Of a stretch of 39,523 nucleotides of DNA, positions 8,472 through 15,983 are shown piece by piece; the stretch's first letter is position 1, and each line of letters begins with the position of its first letter. The notes under the pieces were generated by a model. That model saw only the letters and a list, made by a program, of their open reading frames with translations. It was not told the DNA's origin and did not search any database. The stretch is from Butyrivibrio sp. (GTDB lineage: Bacteria; Bacillota; Clostridia; Lachnospirales; Lachnospiraceae), in assembly GCA_017634825.1 (NCBI GenBank), contig JAGBMP010000047.1, positions 1-39,523 on the forward strand, read 5' to 3'. The position numbers and the translations under genes were made by a program.

Positions 8472-9395
8472 TTATTCTACCTTGTCACCTGTCTTGGCAT
8501 CGTATGTCGATGACTCCAGCACTTCACCTGATTCATACAATACCTTGGAAAATGTTATCACATTTTTCTTCTTGTCATACTCTGTCTTATATGTATATCG
8601 GACATTTTCATCAAGAACTTCACGGTCTCCTATCCACATTGGGCAGAAAAATTCAAATCCGTCTCCCGACTGAACATCCACCATCTTGTTGGAAACCTCT
8701 ACGGATACGCCCTCATCTGTTAAAAGAGTGTGCTCAAAGTCGCTATAATCTCCAATCTCGGCGTCTTCTCTTCCGATAGTGCTGAGGTACTCCTCAGCGT
8801 AAGCCCTATCCTGCTTGTTAAGCTCATTTCTGTCATCATCCTCGATGGTGATGCATCTGCTCCAGAGTTTCTCAGGGAAGTTCTCCTTAATTGAATCAAC
8901 AAAGTTGCTTCCGTCTTCAGCCTCTACGATTGATATGAATTCATAGGTTCCGTCATCATTGGCCTTAACTGTTACGACTGCAGGGATAACACCTGAACCT
9001 GCGCATCTTACAAAGTTGCCATCCTGGAACTCGTAAGCTCCGAAGGTCTCAAGTACATAGCACTTTATCTCGCCGTTCTCATCAGGCTCTTCCTTGTCCA
9101 TAAGGATATGGCCCTCGCCCTGAGTCTCACCTGCCTTATAAAGATTGTTGATGGTTATAAGGATTCCGTTTCCGATGGTCTCATCAAGGTCTGCTGTAAT
9201 GAGCGGATCTGAAGCTTCTTCTGTTGCTGCATCTGAAGGCTCCGGAGCAGGTTCCTCTACGCTAGCCTCCTCAGTTGATGCCTCTGTAGTGGTTTCGGGA
9301 ACTTCTTCTACGGGTGCGTCCTTTTTACCACAGCCTGCCATCATGGCAGCTGATAAAAAAGTGATCATAAATACCGCCAAAAGTCTGTTTTTCAT
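8472..9395 (-). CDS. Putative lipoprotein, function unknown
   Basis: This 307-residue protein has a classic lipoprotein signal (MKNRLLAVFM..., lipobox MAGC with lipidated C22). A Glu/Thr/Ala/Pro-rich linker (about 28-65) probably lifts the domain off the membrane. The remainder (about 70-307) is acidic and beta-rich, with no motif I recognise. AGGAGGGG lies just before the ATG. It is predicted to sit on the outer face of the cytoplasmic membrane. The stop is 54 nt before the DUF6033-like gene. Confidence 0.6.
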   Translation of the reverse strand: MKNRLLAVFMITFLSAAMMAGCGKKDAPVEEVPETTTEASTEEASVEEPAPEPSDAATEEASDPLITADLDETIGNGILITINNLYKAGETQGEGHILMDKEEPDENGEIKCYVLETFGAYEFQDGNFVRCAGSGVIPAVVTVKANDDGTYEFISIVEAEDGSNFVDSIKENFPEKLWSRCITIEDDDRNELNKQDRAYAEEYLSTIGREDAEIGDYSDFEHTLLTDEGVSVEVSNKMVDVQSGDGFEFFCPMWIGDREVLDENVRYTYKTEYDKKKNVITFSKVLYESGEVLESSTYDAKTGDKVE

Positions 9396-9442
9396 AATTT
9401 ACCCCTCCTCTGGGTAATTTCAATTATATAGAGAAATTACGC

Positions 9443-10111
9443 TTATTTCCATAAACCTGATATAAAATAAATCAGCGCAGACCAGGTATATACGGAGTAA
9501 AAATGCCCTTTGTCATCTACTCCCTTCTTCAAAAGCTCTTTTGCCTTATCTTCATTTACAAGCTCAAACCCGTCAAAGCATTCCTGGCCAAGGGCGCCGG
9601 TCTGATCCAGCATATCAAGGTTATCAAGATGGAGCTTTACGCAGACAAGACCGTTGCTCTCATCAGTCATTCCCGGCGAGCTGAACAGAAGCGGATTTAT
9701 AACAAAGAGCTCGTCCCTGTTTTCATCCACCACAATTCCCGTCTCCTCGAAGATCTCACGCTTTGCTGTCTCGATCAGGGGATTTTCTTTTTCTTTATCC
9801 TCTGGATCCACAAGTCCTGCAGGAACACTCAAAAGAAGCCTTCCCGTCGGATATCTGAACTCATAGGAGAAAAGAAGCTGTGGCTCTTTGCCGGGAAGCT
9901 CCACGATAACAACGCAGCTTACGGCGTCCGGGATCATGGCCTTAAACTGATCCTCGCTCATGGGCGCAACCAGATTTTCGAGAGATCTTCTTGAGGCATC
10001 AAAATAGTGCTTTCCCTCTTCGTACTTTAAGTCGTATACACGTAAAAACTTCTTGTCTACTACATTCTCAACACATTCCCTTGTGATCTTTGGCATTTTG
10101 TTTGTTTCCAT
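9443..10111 (-). CDS. Nudix hydrolase (ADP-ribose pyrophosphatase-like)
   Basis: This 222-residue Mg-dependent hydrolase would cleave nucleoside diphosphates linked to another moiety. The Nudix box core REIFEETGI is at 118-126, following SVPAGLVDPEDKEKENP, so there is a short insertion between the leading Gly and the REUxEE core. The ADP-ribose/NADH type is suggested by VPAGLVDP; the substrate is unproven. The start is set at 10111 because AAGAAGGGG precedes it. An in-frame upstream extension would run into the terminator of the preceding gene. Confidence 0.8.
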   Translation of the reverse strand: METNKMPKITRECVENVVDKKFLRVYDLKYEEGKHYFDASRRSLENLVAPMSEDQFKAMIPDAVSCVVIVELPGKEPQLLFSYEFRYPTGRLLLSVPAGLVDPEDKEKENPLIETAKREIFEETGIVVDENRDELFVINPLLFSSPGMTDESNGLVCVKLHLDNLDMLDQTGALGQECFDGFELVNEDKAKELLKKGVDDKGHFYSVYTWSALIYFISGLWK

Positions 10112-10130
10112 AATTGTCCCCTTCTTGCAT

Positions 10131-10163
10131 AAAAGCCCCATAGTTCTTAGAACCATGGGGCTT
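10131..10163 (-). terminator. Terminator of the OB-fold lipoprotein gene
   Basis: On the minus strand, AAGCCCCAT...ATGGGGCTT (10133-10141 with 10155-10163) forms a 9-bp stem, extended inside by GTTC/GAAC, and is followed by TTTTATG. It lies 14 nt after the stop of the upstream gene and just before the Nudix ribosome site. Confidence 0.8.
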
Positions 10164-10177
10164 GTTTGTGCTTTTGA

Positions 10178-10915
10178 TTACTTAACTGTAACCTTTGTGA
10201 TGTGAGGATTTGCACCCTCGTACCAGTAGAGGAATCCCTCCATATCAACGGTCTGACCGATCTCAAGGCCCTGAACAGCCTTGTAAACCTCTGTGTCAGC
10301 GCCGCAAAGGTAAGACTCTACTGTAAATGTATAAGTCTGGCCGTTAACAGAAGCGTTGAAGTAAAGGTCATCGCCCTCTGTTCCTGAGCCGTCCCACTTG
10401 TAAAGGTAAGCTACATCAGCTCCGTTTGCATCCTTTGAAGGCTCGATTGTAAGGCCCTTGAATGCAGCAAAAACGTTCTGCTTCTCAACAAGCTCATCCT
10501 TACCAAGAAGTCCTGTAACATCCTGTGCCTTAGCAACATAGGTGTCACCACTCTCGATCTCGTAAGTTGCGTCAACAATCTCAACTTCACCTGACCACTC
10601 TGACTTGTAACCTGTAACCTTGATCTTTGTTCCGGGAACAAGCTTGTTGTACTCATCCTCTGTGCAAGGAAGCTCATAGATGAAGTATCCGCCGTCGGCA
10701 TCCTGAGTGTAGATGGTTGCCTTGTTTTCCCACCATGACTGCTTAGCCTGAACATAAGTCTCAACAACTACTTCAGAATCAAGCTCAGCTGCTGCGTATT
10801 CAGCGTAAGTCATAACGCCCTCGCTCTTAGCTGACTTGCCACTTCCCGAAGCCCCGCATGCTGCAGCCGACAGAGCGACTACCATAGTAAGTACTACTGC
10901 CAATGTCTTTTTCAT
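10178..10915 (-). CDS. Putative lipoprotein with OB-fold-like domain
   Basis: This 245-residue protein has a lipoprotein signal peptide (lipobox LSAAAC, lipidated C20) and a Gly/Ser linker. The segment from about 45 to 115 (VVVETYVQAKQSWWENKATI to the KIKVTGYKSEW part) has the strand pattern of a secreted OB-fold, as in BOF/tRNA-anti-like domains. A second similar block runs from about 150 to 245 and ends with GQTVDMEGFLYWYEGANPHI, so there may be two OB folds in tandem. AGGAGAAA precedes the ATG. Ligand and role are unknown. Confidence 0.55.
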   Translation of the reverse strand: MKKTLAVVLTMVVALSAAACGASGSGKSAKSEGVMTYAEYAAAELDSEVVVETYVQAKQSWWENKATIYTQDADGGYFIYELPCTEDEYNKLVPGTKIKVTGYKSEWSGEVEIVDATYEIESGDTYVAKAQDVTGLLGKDELVEKQNVFAAFKGLTIEPSKDANGADVAYLYKWDGSGTEGDDLYFNASVNGQTYTFTVESYLCGADTEVYKAVQGLEIGQTVDMEGFLYWYEGANPHITKVTVK

Positions 10916-10967
10916 AATTTTTCTCCTTTTGTGTGTGCTACTGTTTTAGCAAAATGATTATAGCACA

Positions 10968-12554
10968 TTATTTTTTCTTGTTGTATTCCCTAAAGGCGAC
11001 AAGCCCTATCAAAGCCCACGCCAGTACGAGCACTGTTAAAAGAGCTTTCGACGCGCCAGGGAGCGGTCCCAAAGCTTTTTTCTCACCGGAAGAAGCGCCT
11101 GCGCTCCTCTGATCCAGGTGGTAGAGCGACTTAACCTCTTTGTACTGAGTTTCTATGAAGGCGTCATCAACAGTCTTTTTTCTGCGGACAGACTTTGTCA
11201 CGTTTTCTATGAGCTGTCCCGCCGCGTCCCTGACTGAAGCTGAGCCGTTAAACACCTCGGTCACGAAGGTGTTTTTGGTGTTGTCCATAAGAAGCTTAAC
11301 TGCCTTGATCTTTACGTCATAATGCTCGGAGTTGTCCTCTCCCTCTTTTGCAAGATACTCCTGATACTCAGGGCTGTTCTGCGCTTTGGTGGTCACCGGA
11401 ATATACCCTTCAGTCTTGGAGTAGGCTATCTGTACCTCGTTTGTCAAAAGATACTGTGCAAACATCCAGGATGCCAGAACCTGCTGGGAGTCTTTCTTGT
11501 TGAAGATGCAAAGAGAAGGACCCTGTGAGATCATCTTAATGTTCGAAGCATCATACTGCGGAACAGGCAATACTTTGGTTTCAAAATCCACAACTTTATC
11601 AGGTGCGATATCAAGAAGAGGCGCTTTGCTGCCCATCCAGGTGGATCCTGCGGTTGAATCTATGGCAAAGATGCACTGTCCGGCATTTAAAAAGTTTGCC
11701 GGATATCCGGATATCTTAAAGGTGGAAAAAGCCCCGGTCTCAGTGTGCTGCGCAACGGTCTTCAAGATGTCTTTTGTCTCGTTGTTAAAAAGAAGTGCGT
11801 TTCCGTCACTGTCGGTGTAGGGCGCACCCTCCTGCCTCAGCATTGTGATCAGCATGTTGTCTGTGGACTTGTAGATCACAGGGATCATGACGTTCTGGCC
11901 GTTTACTTTATAGGTTCCGTCAGGATTTTTCTCTGTAGCTGCCTCGGCTACCTCCCACATAAAATCCCAGGTAAGGACTTCGGGAAGGGTAAAGCCAAGC
12001 TTCTCCACATAAGTCTCATTAACGTAACAGGCCTCGGTGGATCTCATAAAAGGAAGCGCATAGCAGCTTTCTCCGATGATCCCTTCATCAAGGAACTCGG
12101 TCACGATCTCTTCCTTCGCGGGCGAGTCGTATTTGAGCTCACTTCCTCCAAGGCCGTACCTTGAATCTGTCATGAGATCATCAAGCGGTACTACAACGTT
12201 ATTGCCCGTAAGGTAAGTTGCGATGTGGTCCGGATAGGTTATGCAGACATCCGGCGTTGTTCCCGTTGAAATATTGGTAATAACATCGTTGTAGATCTTG
12301 CCGTAATCGGTGTAGAGACGCAGGTTTACCGTGATGTTTGGATATAGCTTCTCAAAATTCTCTATGGCCTGTGCATAAATCCTGCTCTGCACAACGTTGG
12401 TGTCGTTCTTGGCCCAGAAGGTAATCTGTATTTGTTTGTTTTCATCAAAGCTCTCGGGAATCTCAAAAGCTTTGTTAGCCTTGGCTCCATGGCATCCGGT
12501 AAGCAGCATCGCACCTGCTGCCAGCGCCATCGCCATAACTCTAATCTTCTTCAT
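10968..12554 (-). CDS. ABC importer solute-binding lipoprotein (family 1, sugar type) with a C-terminal membrane helix
   Basis: This is the extracellular binding protein of the importer encoded just upstream. The 528-residue chain has lipobox LLTGC (C21), then the family-1 opening QITFWAKNDTNVVQSRIYAQAIENF and NISTGTTPDVCITYPDHIATY, and conserved SBP segments further on. Unusually, after a charged linker the chain ends in a membrane helix (LLTVLVLAWALIGLVAF) and KKK, so it may be anchored at both ends. ATG 12554 is preferred over GTG 12566 because GAGGAAG precedes only the former. It follows the second permease by 19 nt. The substrate is not identifiable. Confidence 0.88.
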   Translation of the reverse strand: MKKIRVMAMALAAGAMLLTGCHGAKANKAFEIPESFDENKQIQITFWAKNDTNVVQSRIYAQAIENFEKLYPNITVNLRLYTDYGKIYNDVITNISTGTTPDVCITYPDHIATYLTGNNVVVPLDDLMTDSRYGLGGSELKYDSPAKEEIVTEFLDEGIIGESCYALPFMRSTEACYVNETYVEKLGFTLPEVLTWDFMWEVAEAATEKNPDGTYKVNGQNVMIPVIYKSTDNMLITMLRQEGAPYTDSDGNALLFNNETKDILKTVAQHTETGAFSTFKISGYPANFLNAGQCIFAIDSTAGSTWMGSKAPLLDIAPDKVVDFETKVLPVPQYDASNIKMISQGPSLCIFNKKDSQQVLASWMFAQYLLTNEVQIAYSKTEGYIPVTTKAQNSPEYQEYLAKEGEDNSEHYDVKIKAVKLLMDNTKNTFVTEVFNGSASVRDAAGQLIENVTKSVRRKKTVDDAFIETQYKEVKSLYHLDQRSAGASSGEKKALGPLPGASKALLTVLVLAWALIGLVAFREYNKKK

Positions 12555-12573
12555 ACTCTTCCTCACACAAAGC

Positions 12574-13446
12574 TCAGCCCTTGGTTCCGCCGCGAGCTAC
12601 GCCCTCCATTATCTTCCTCTTGAAGATCAGGAAAAGAACTACCAACGGGAGCGATATCACTACAACCGCAGCCATCATGGCAGGTACATTTTCTCTTCCG
12701 AAGCCGTTTTCTCTGATCTCCTGGATTCCGTTGGATACCAGGAAGTAATTCCTGTCATCGGTAATGAGTCTTGGCCAGACGTAGCTGTTCCAGCACTCAA
12801 TAACTTTAAGGATGATGATGGTCACCAGCGTGGGCCTTGATATCGGGATCATGACCCTGAACAGATATCTCATGTCCGATGTTCCGTCCACCTTGGCTGC
12901 CTTGTAGAGCTCCTCCGGGATCAACTCGAAATTCTCTTTGAGCAGATAAATATAGAACACCGAGGTAACCGACGGCAGGATAAGACCCAGATAGGTATTG
13001 CGCAGATCCAGGTTTGTGATGGTCACGAAATTTGTTATGATGACCAGCTCGTTAGGTATCATCATGAGAGAAAGAAACATCGAAAAGACAATGTCTTTTC
13101 CCTTAAAATCAAGTCTCGCGAAGGCAAAAGCCGCAAAGATAACGACGATCATCATAAGGCCGGTGGTGACAACGGTAAATATCAGCGTGTTCAGGAAGTA
13201 CCTTGCAAGAGGCACTGCCGTGAAGGCCTGGATATAGTTGGCAGTGGTGGGGCTTAAGGTATAGAACTTCGGGATGTACTCAGAGTTGTACGCTCCATAG
13301 CTCTTTACCGAAGTAAGTATCATCCAGTAAAACGGAAACAGCACCAAAAGCGCCCAGAGCGCCAGGAAAAAGTACCGCAGCACTGTTCTTGTGATCTCTT
13401 TTATTCTGCTTTCTCTCTCAAGTTTTTTTACTTGCGTTTTGTCCAT
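12574..13446 (-). CDS. ABC sugar permease (MalG/UgpE type)
   Basis: This 290-residue inner-membrane subunit has six helices. The EAA loop that docks the ATPase is EELYKAAKVDGTSDMRYLFRVMIPISRP near residue 190-220, with the family's EAAxxDGA-type signature. The N-terminal stretch before the first helix (FFLALWALLVLFPFYWMILTS) is Lys/Arg rich. It lies 26 nt after the partner permease and 19 nt before the binding protein. Carbohydrate-type by family. Confidence 0.9.
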   Translation of the reverse strand: MDKTQVKKLERESRIKEITRTVLRYFFLALWALLVLFPFYWMILTSVKSYGAYNSEYIPKFYTLSPTTANYIQAFTAVPLARYFLNTLIFTVVTTGLMMIVVIFAAFAFARLDFKGKDIVFSMFLSLMMIPNELVIITNFVTITNLDLRNTYLGLILPSVTSVFYIYLLKENFELIPEELYKAAKVDGTSDMRYLFRVMIPISRPTLVTIIILKVIECWNSYVWPRLITDDRNYFLVSNGIQEIRENGFGRENVPAMMAAVVVISLPLVVLFLIFKRKIMEGVARGGTKG

Positions 13447-13472
13447 TTATACAGGTTCCTCTTAAAGCTCTT

Positions 13473-14363
13473 TTAATTGTAGAACACAGTCTTTCTGCTG
13501 ACCATGAGGTTGATGGTGGTGATAGTGAATACGATGGCAAACAGCATCAGGGCTGCTGCCGATGCAAAGGACGGATATCCGCCGCTGTTGCCGTAGAGCA
13601 TGTCGTAGACATATCCCACGATGGTATTCATCCCCGCTGCATTAAGGTCAGTTCCAAAAAGAGCCACCTCATCGCTGTAGGCTTTAAACGCCCCGATAAA
13701 TCCTGTGATCACCAGGTAGAAGACCATGGGCGATATCATCGGAAGCGTGATCTTGTAGAAGGTCCTGAAAGGCGATGTGTTGTCCACCTTGGCTGCCTTG
13801 TAATACATCGGGTTCACCGATGCAAGGGCGCTGGTCAGGATCAGTATCTTAAAAGGCATGACAATCCAGATGGTGTAAAAGCACATGACGAACATCTTGG
13901 CCCAGTAGGGACCGTCGATGAAGTCCACGCCCTTTCCGCCAAAGAACTGTATCAGTATATTTACGAGGCCGTTGGAGTAAGGAGTCTTCTTAAATAGGAT
14001 CATAAAGACAAGTCCTACAGCCAAAGTATTTGTCACATAGGGGAGAAAATAAACCGTCTGAAAGAAATTCCTGATGTGCCTTATCTTGCTAAGCTCAAGG
14101 GAAATCAAAAGAGCGATTCCGGTAGAGAGCGGAACCGTAATGATAACGATAATGAAAGTGTTCTTCAGAGCCTGAATGAAGTACGGGTCGTGAAGGACAT
14201 AGTTGTAGTTATAAAGTCCAACACCGAAATAGCTCTGGGACGCAAAGTTATAGCCCTCTTCAAAGGAATAGATGAAAACATCAACAAGAGGGTAAACCAT
14301 AAATACCAAAAGAAAGGCCAGTGCAGGAAGAAGGCACAGCCAGGCCGCCAGATTCTTTTTCAT
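13473..14363 (-). CDS. ABC sugar permease (MalF/UgpA type)
   Basis: This 296-residue inner-membrane permease has six helices and the EAA loop MYYKAAKVDNTSPFRTFYKITLPMISP (about 188-214). Its ATG overlaps the stop of the ATPase gene (ATGA), so the two are translationally coupled. It pairs with the MalG-type permease downstream to form the channel. Confidence 0.9.
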   Translation of the reverse strand: MKKNLAAWLCLLPALAFLLVFMVYPLVDVFIYSFEEGYNFASQSYFGVGLYNYNYVLHDPYFIQALKNTFIIVIITVPLSTGIALLISLELSKIRHIRNFFQTVYFLPYVTNTLAVGLVFMILFKKTPYSNGLVNILIQFFGGKGVDFIDGPYWAKMFVMCFYTIWIVMPFKILILTSALASVNPMYYKAAKVDNTSPFRTFYKITLPMISPMVFYLVITGFIGAFKAYSDEVALFGTDLNAAGMNTIVGYVYDMLYGNSGGYPSFASAAALMLFAIVFTITTINLMVSRKTVFYN

Positions 14364-15460
14364 GACTTAATCCGTATCCTTTCCTCACTGATACTGTCGA
14401 ATAATTTAACTTTAAAAGGCTTAAGGGCAAATCTCACGATTCCGTTAACAGGCGTAACATCTTCTTCCGAAGGAATGATTGCCCTTATGTTCTCGCCCTC
14501 AAAAAGCGCGTGCGATGCGATAACACTGGTATCGCGCCCCATAACCTCCCTGTTTATAAACGTGCATGATAAGGGGCCGTTCGGATCAACAATAAAGCCC
14601 TCTGGTCTTACTGCAACGAAGACTTCTCTATCCGCTGCCCCCTTGGCATCCATAACAGCCTCATCTCCGATGTACACCTTCTCACCCTTTATGGCGCCTT
14701 TAAAGACGTTGATCTGCGGAGTTCCAAGGAACATGGCAACAAACAGATTCTCCGGCTCGTCATAGACCTCCTGGGGCCTGCCCATCTGCTGAAGAACGCC
14801 GTCTTTCATAACAACGATCATGTCCGAGATACTCATGGCCTCTTCCTGGTCATGGGTTACAAACACAGTAGTAATGCCGGTCTGAACCTGGATGCGCTTG
14901 ATCTCTTCTCTGGTCTTAAGACGCAGCCTTGCATCAAGGTTTGAGAGGGGCTCATCCAGTAAAAGAACTTTAGGAACCTTTACCAGTGCTCTGGCAATGG
15001 CCACTCTCTGCTGCTGTCCGCCTGACATCTCATTTGGTTTTCTGTCGAGAAGTGCCTCGATCTGAACGAGCTTTGCAGCTGCCTGGACCTTCTCCTCCAT
15101 TTCTTCCTTGGAGAGCTTTTTGTCTCCGCGAAGGTTCTCAAGAGGGAATCTGATATTCTGCCTTACGGTCAGATGCGGATAGAGGGCGTAGTTCTGGAAA
15201 ACCAGTCCCACTCCCCTGTTCTCAGGCTCAAGGTCCGTAACATCAAGGTCCTCGAAATATATTCTTCCTTCCGTAGGCTTTTCAAGTCCGCAGATAAGAT
15301 TCAGCGCGGTACTCTTTCCGCAGCCGGAAGGCCCCAAAAGCCCCACCAGTTTGCCGTCAGGAATCGTGAAGTTGAAGTCCGAGACAGCTACAACCTCGTC
15401 TTTTATCCTCTTATTCCTGTTTGGAAACCTCTTAGTGAGATGTTCAAATACTATTTTCAT
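14360..15460 (-). CDS. ABC importer ATPase (MalK/UgpC type)
   Basis: This 366-residue ATPase energises the importer. It has Walker A GPSGCGKST (about 43-51), Q-loop FQNYALYPHLT, signature MSGGQQQR, Walker B VLLLDEPLSNLD and H-loop VFVTHDQEEA. A C-terminal TOBE/MalK-type regulatory domain covers about 240-366. Because such ATPases are often shared, their presence inside an operon suggests a dedicated system. The GGGGAGAG ribosome site lies over the stop of the 56-aa gene 9 nt upstream. Confidence 0.93.
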   Translation of the reverse strand: MKIVFEHLTKRFPNRNKRIKDEVVAVSDFNFTIPDGKLVGLLGPSGCGKSTALNLICGLEKPTEGRIYFEDLDVTDLEPENRGVGLVFQNYALYPHLTVRQNIRFPLENLRGDKKLSKEEMEEKVQAAAKLVQIEALLDRKPNEMSGGQQQRVAIARALVKVPKVLLLDEPLSNLDARLRLKTREEIKRIQVQTGITTVFVTHDQEEAMSISDMIVVMKDGVLQQMGRPQEVYDEPENLFVAMFLGTPQINVFKGAIKGEKVYIGDEAVMDAKGAADREVFVAVRPEGFIVDPNGPLSCTFINREVMGRDTSVIASHALFEGENIRAIIPSEEDVTPVNGIVRFALKPFKVKLFDSISEERIRIKS

Positions 15461-15469
15461 ACTCTCCCC

Positions 15470-15640
15470 TCAGATCTGGTGTCTTACAACCTTGTACTCA
15501 TCGCCGTCCTGATAATAAGGGCACTCCTTATTATTGCCGGACATGAGCCTGTAGTAGTCGTCCTCATCCATGTTCACCATGCAGGTGTAACACTCCCAGT
15601 CCTCATCATACACATAATTTGCGCAGCTGTCGCAGATCAT
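15470..15640 (-). CDS. Small Cys-rich acidic protein (DUF6472-like), 56 aa
   Basis: The reading frame encodes 56 residues beginning MICDSCANYVYDEDWECYTC and ending EYKVVRHQI. Four cysteines (C3, C6, C17, C20) form two CxxC-like pairs typical of a small zinc or Fe-S knuckle, with a fifth (C40) in ECPYY. It resembles the DUF6472 family of Lachnospiraceae (from memory). GAGAGG lies 7 nt before the ATG. The ATG overlaps the cupin stop by 4 bp (ATGA) and the ATPase gene follows 9 nt later, so it is a true operon member. The function is unknown. Confidence 0.8.
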   Translation of the reverse strand: MICDSCANYVYDEDWECYTCMVNMDEDDYYRLMSGNNKECPYYQDGDEYKVVRHQI

Positions 15641-15969
15641 ACAAAATCCTCTCTCATGGGATTAAAGATATCCAGAAGGATTCCGGCTTCAAGACATACA
15701 CATCCGTGAACCACATCGTTCATCTTGAGCATGGTGTCTCCGGCTTCCACGATCTTTTTTACCCCGTCAATCTCAAACTCAAATTTGCCGCTTACTATAT
15801 AAGTGATCTGGGTGTGTGGGTGGTGATGAAGTGCTCCTACTGCGCCTTTCTCGAAGGTGTTCTCAACACACATGAGGTCCTTGCTGTATGCAAGAACGCG
15901 CCTTACCACGCCGTTTCCCTGATCCTCGGCTTTAACATCCTTATGAAATACCCATCTCTCGTCTATCAT
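15637..15969 (-). CDS. Cupin-domain protein
   Basis: This 110-residue single-domain cupin has motif 1 GALHHHPHTQITYIVSGKFEFE (with HHHPH, Q and E-type metal ligands) and motif 2 GDTMLKMNDVVHGC. Small cupins of this kind bind a metal or a small ligand and often act as isomerases, decarboxylases or sensors. The ATG at 15969 has GGAGG 8 nt upstream; an alternative TTG at 15987 has no ribosome site. It lies between the RACo-like gene (14 nt) and the 56-aa gene (4-bp overlap). The specific activity is unknown. Confidence 0.88.
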   Translation of the reverse strand: MIDERWVFHKDVKAEDQGNGVVRRVLAYSKDLMCVENTFEKGAVGALHHHPHTQITYIVSGKFEFEIDGVKKIVEAGDTMLKMNDVVHGCVCLEAGILLDIFNPMREDFV

Positions 15970-15983
15970 TTTCTCATCCTCCG

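Noticed and set aside
10929..10961. GTGCTA...TAGCAC hairpin after the solute-binding protein gene as a terminator
   Set aside because: The stem is short with a long loop, and no U tract follows on the minus strand.
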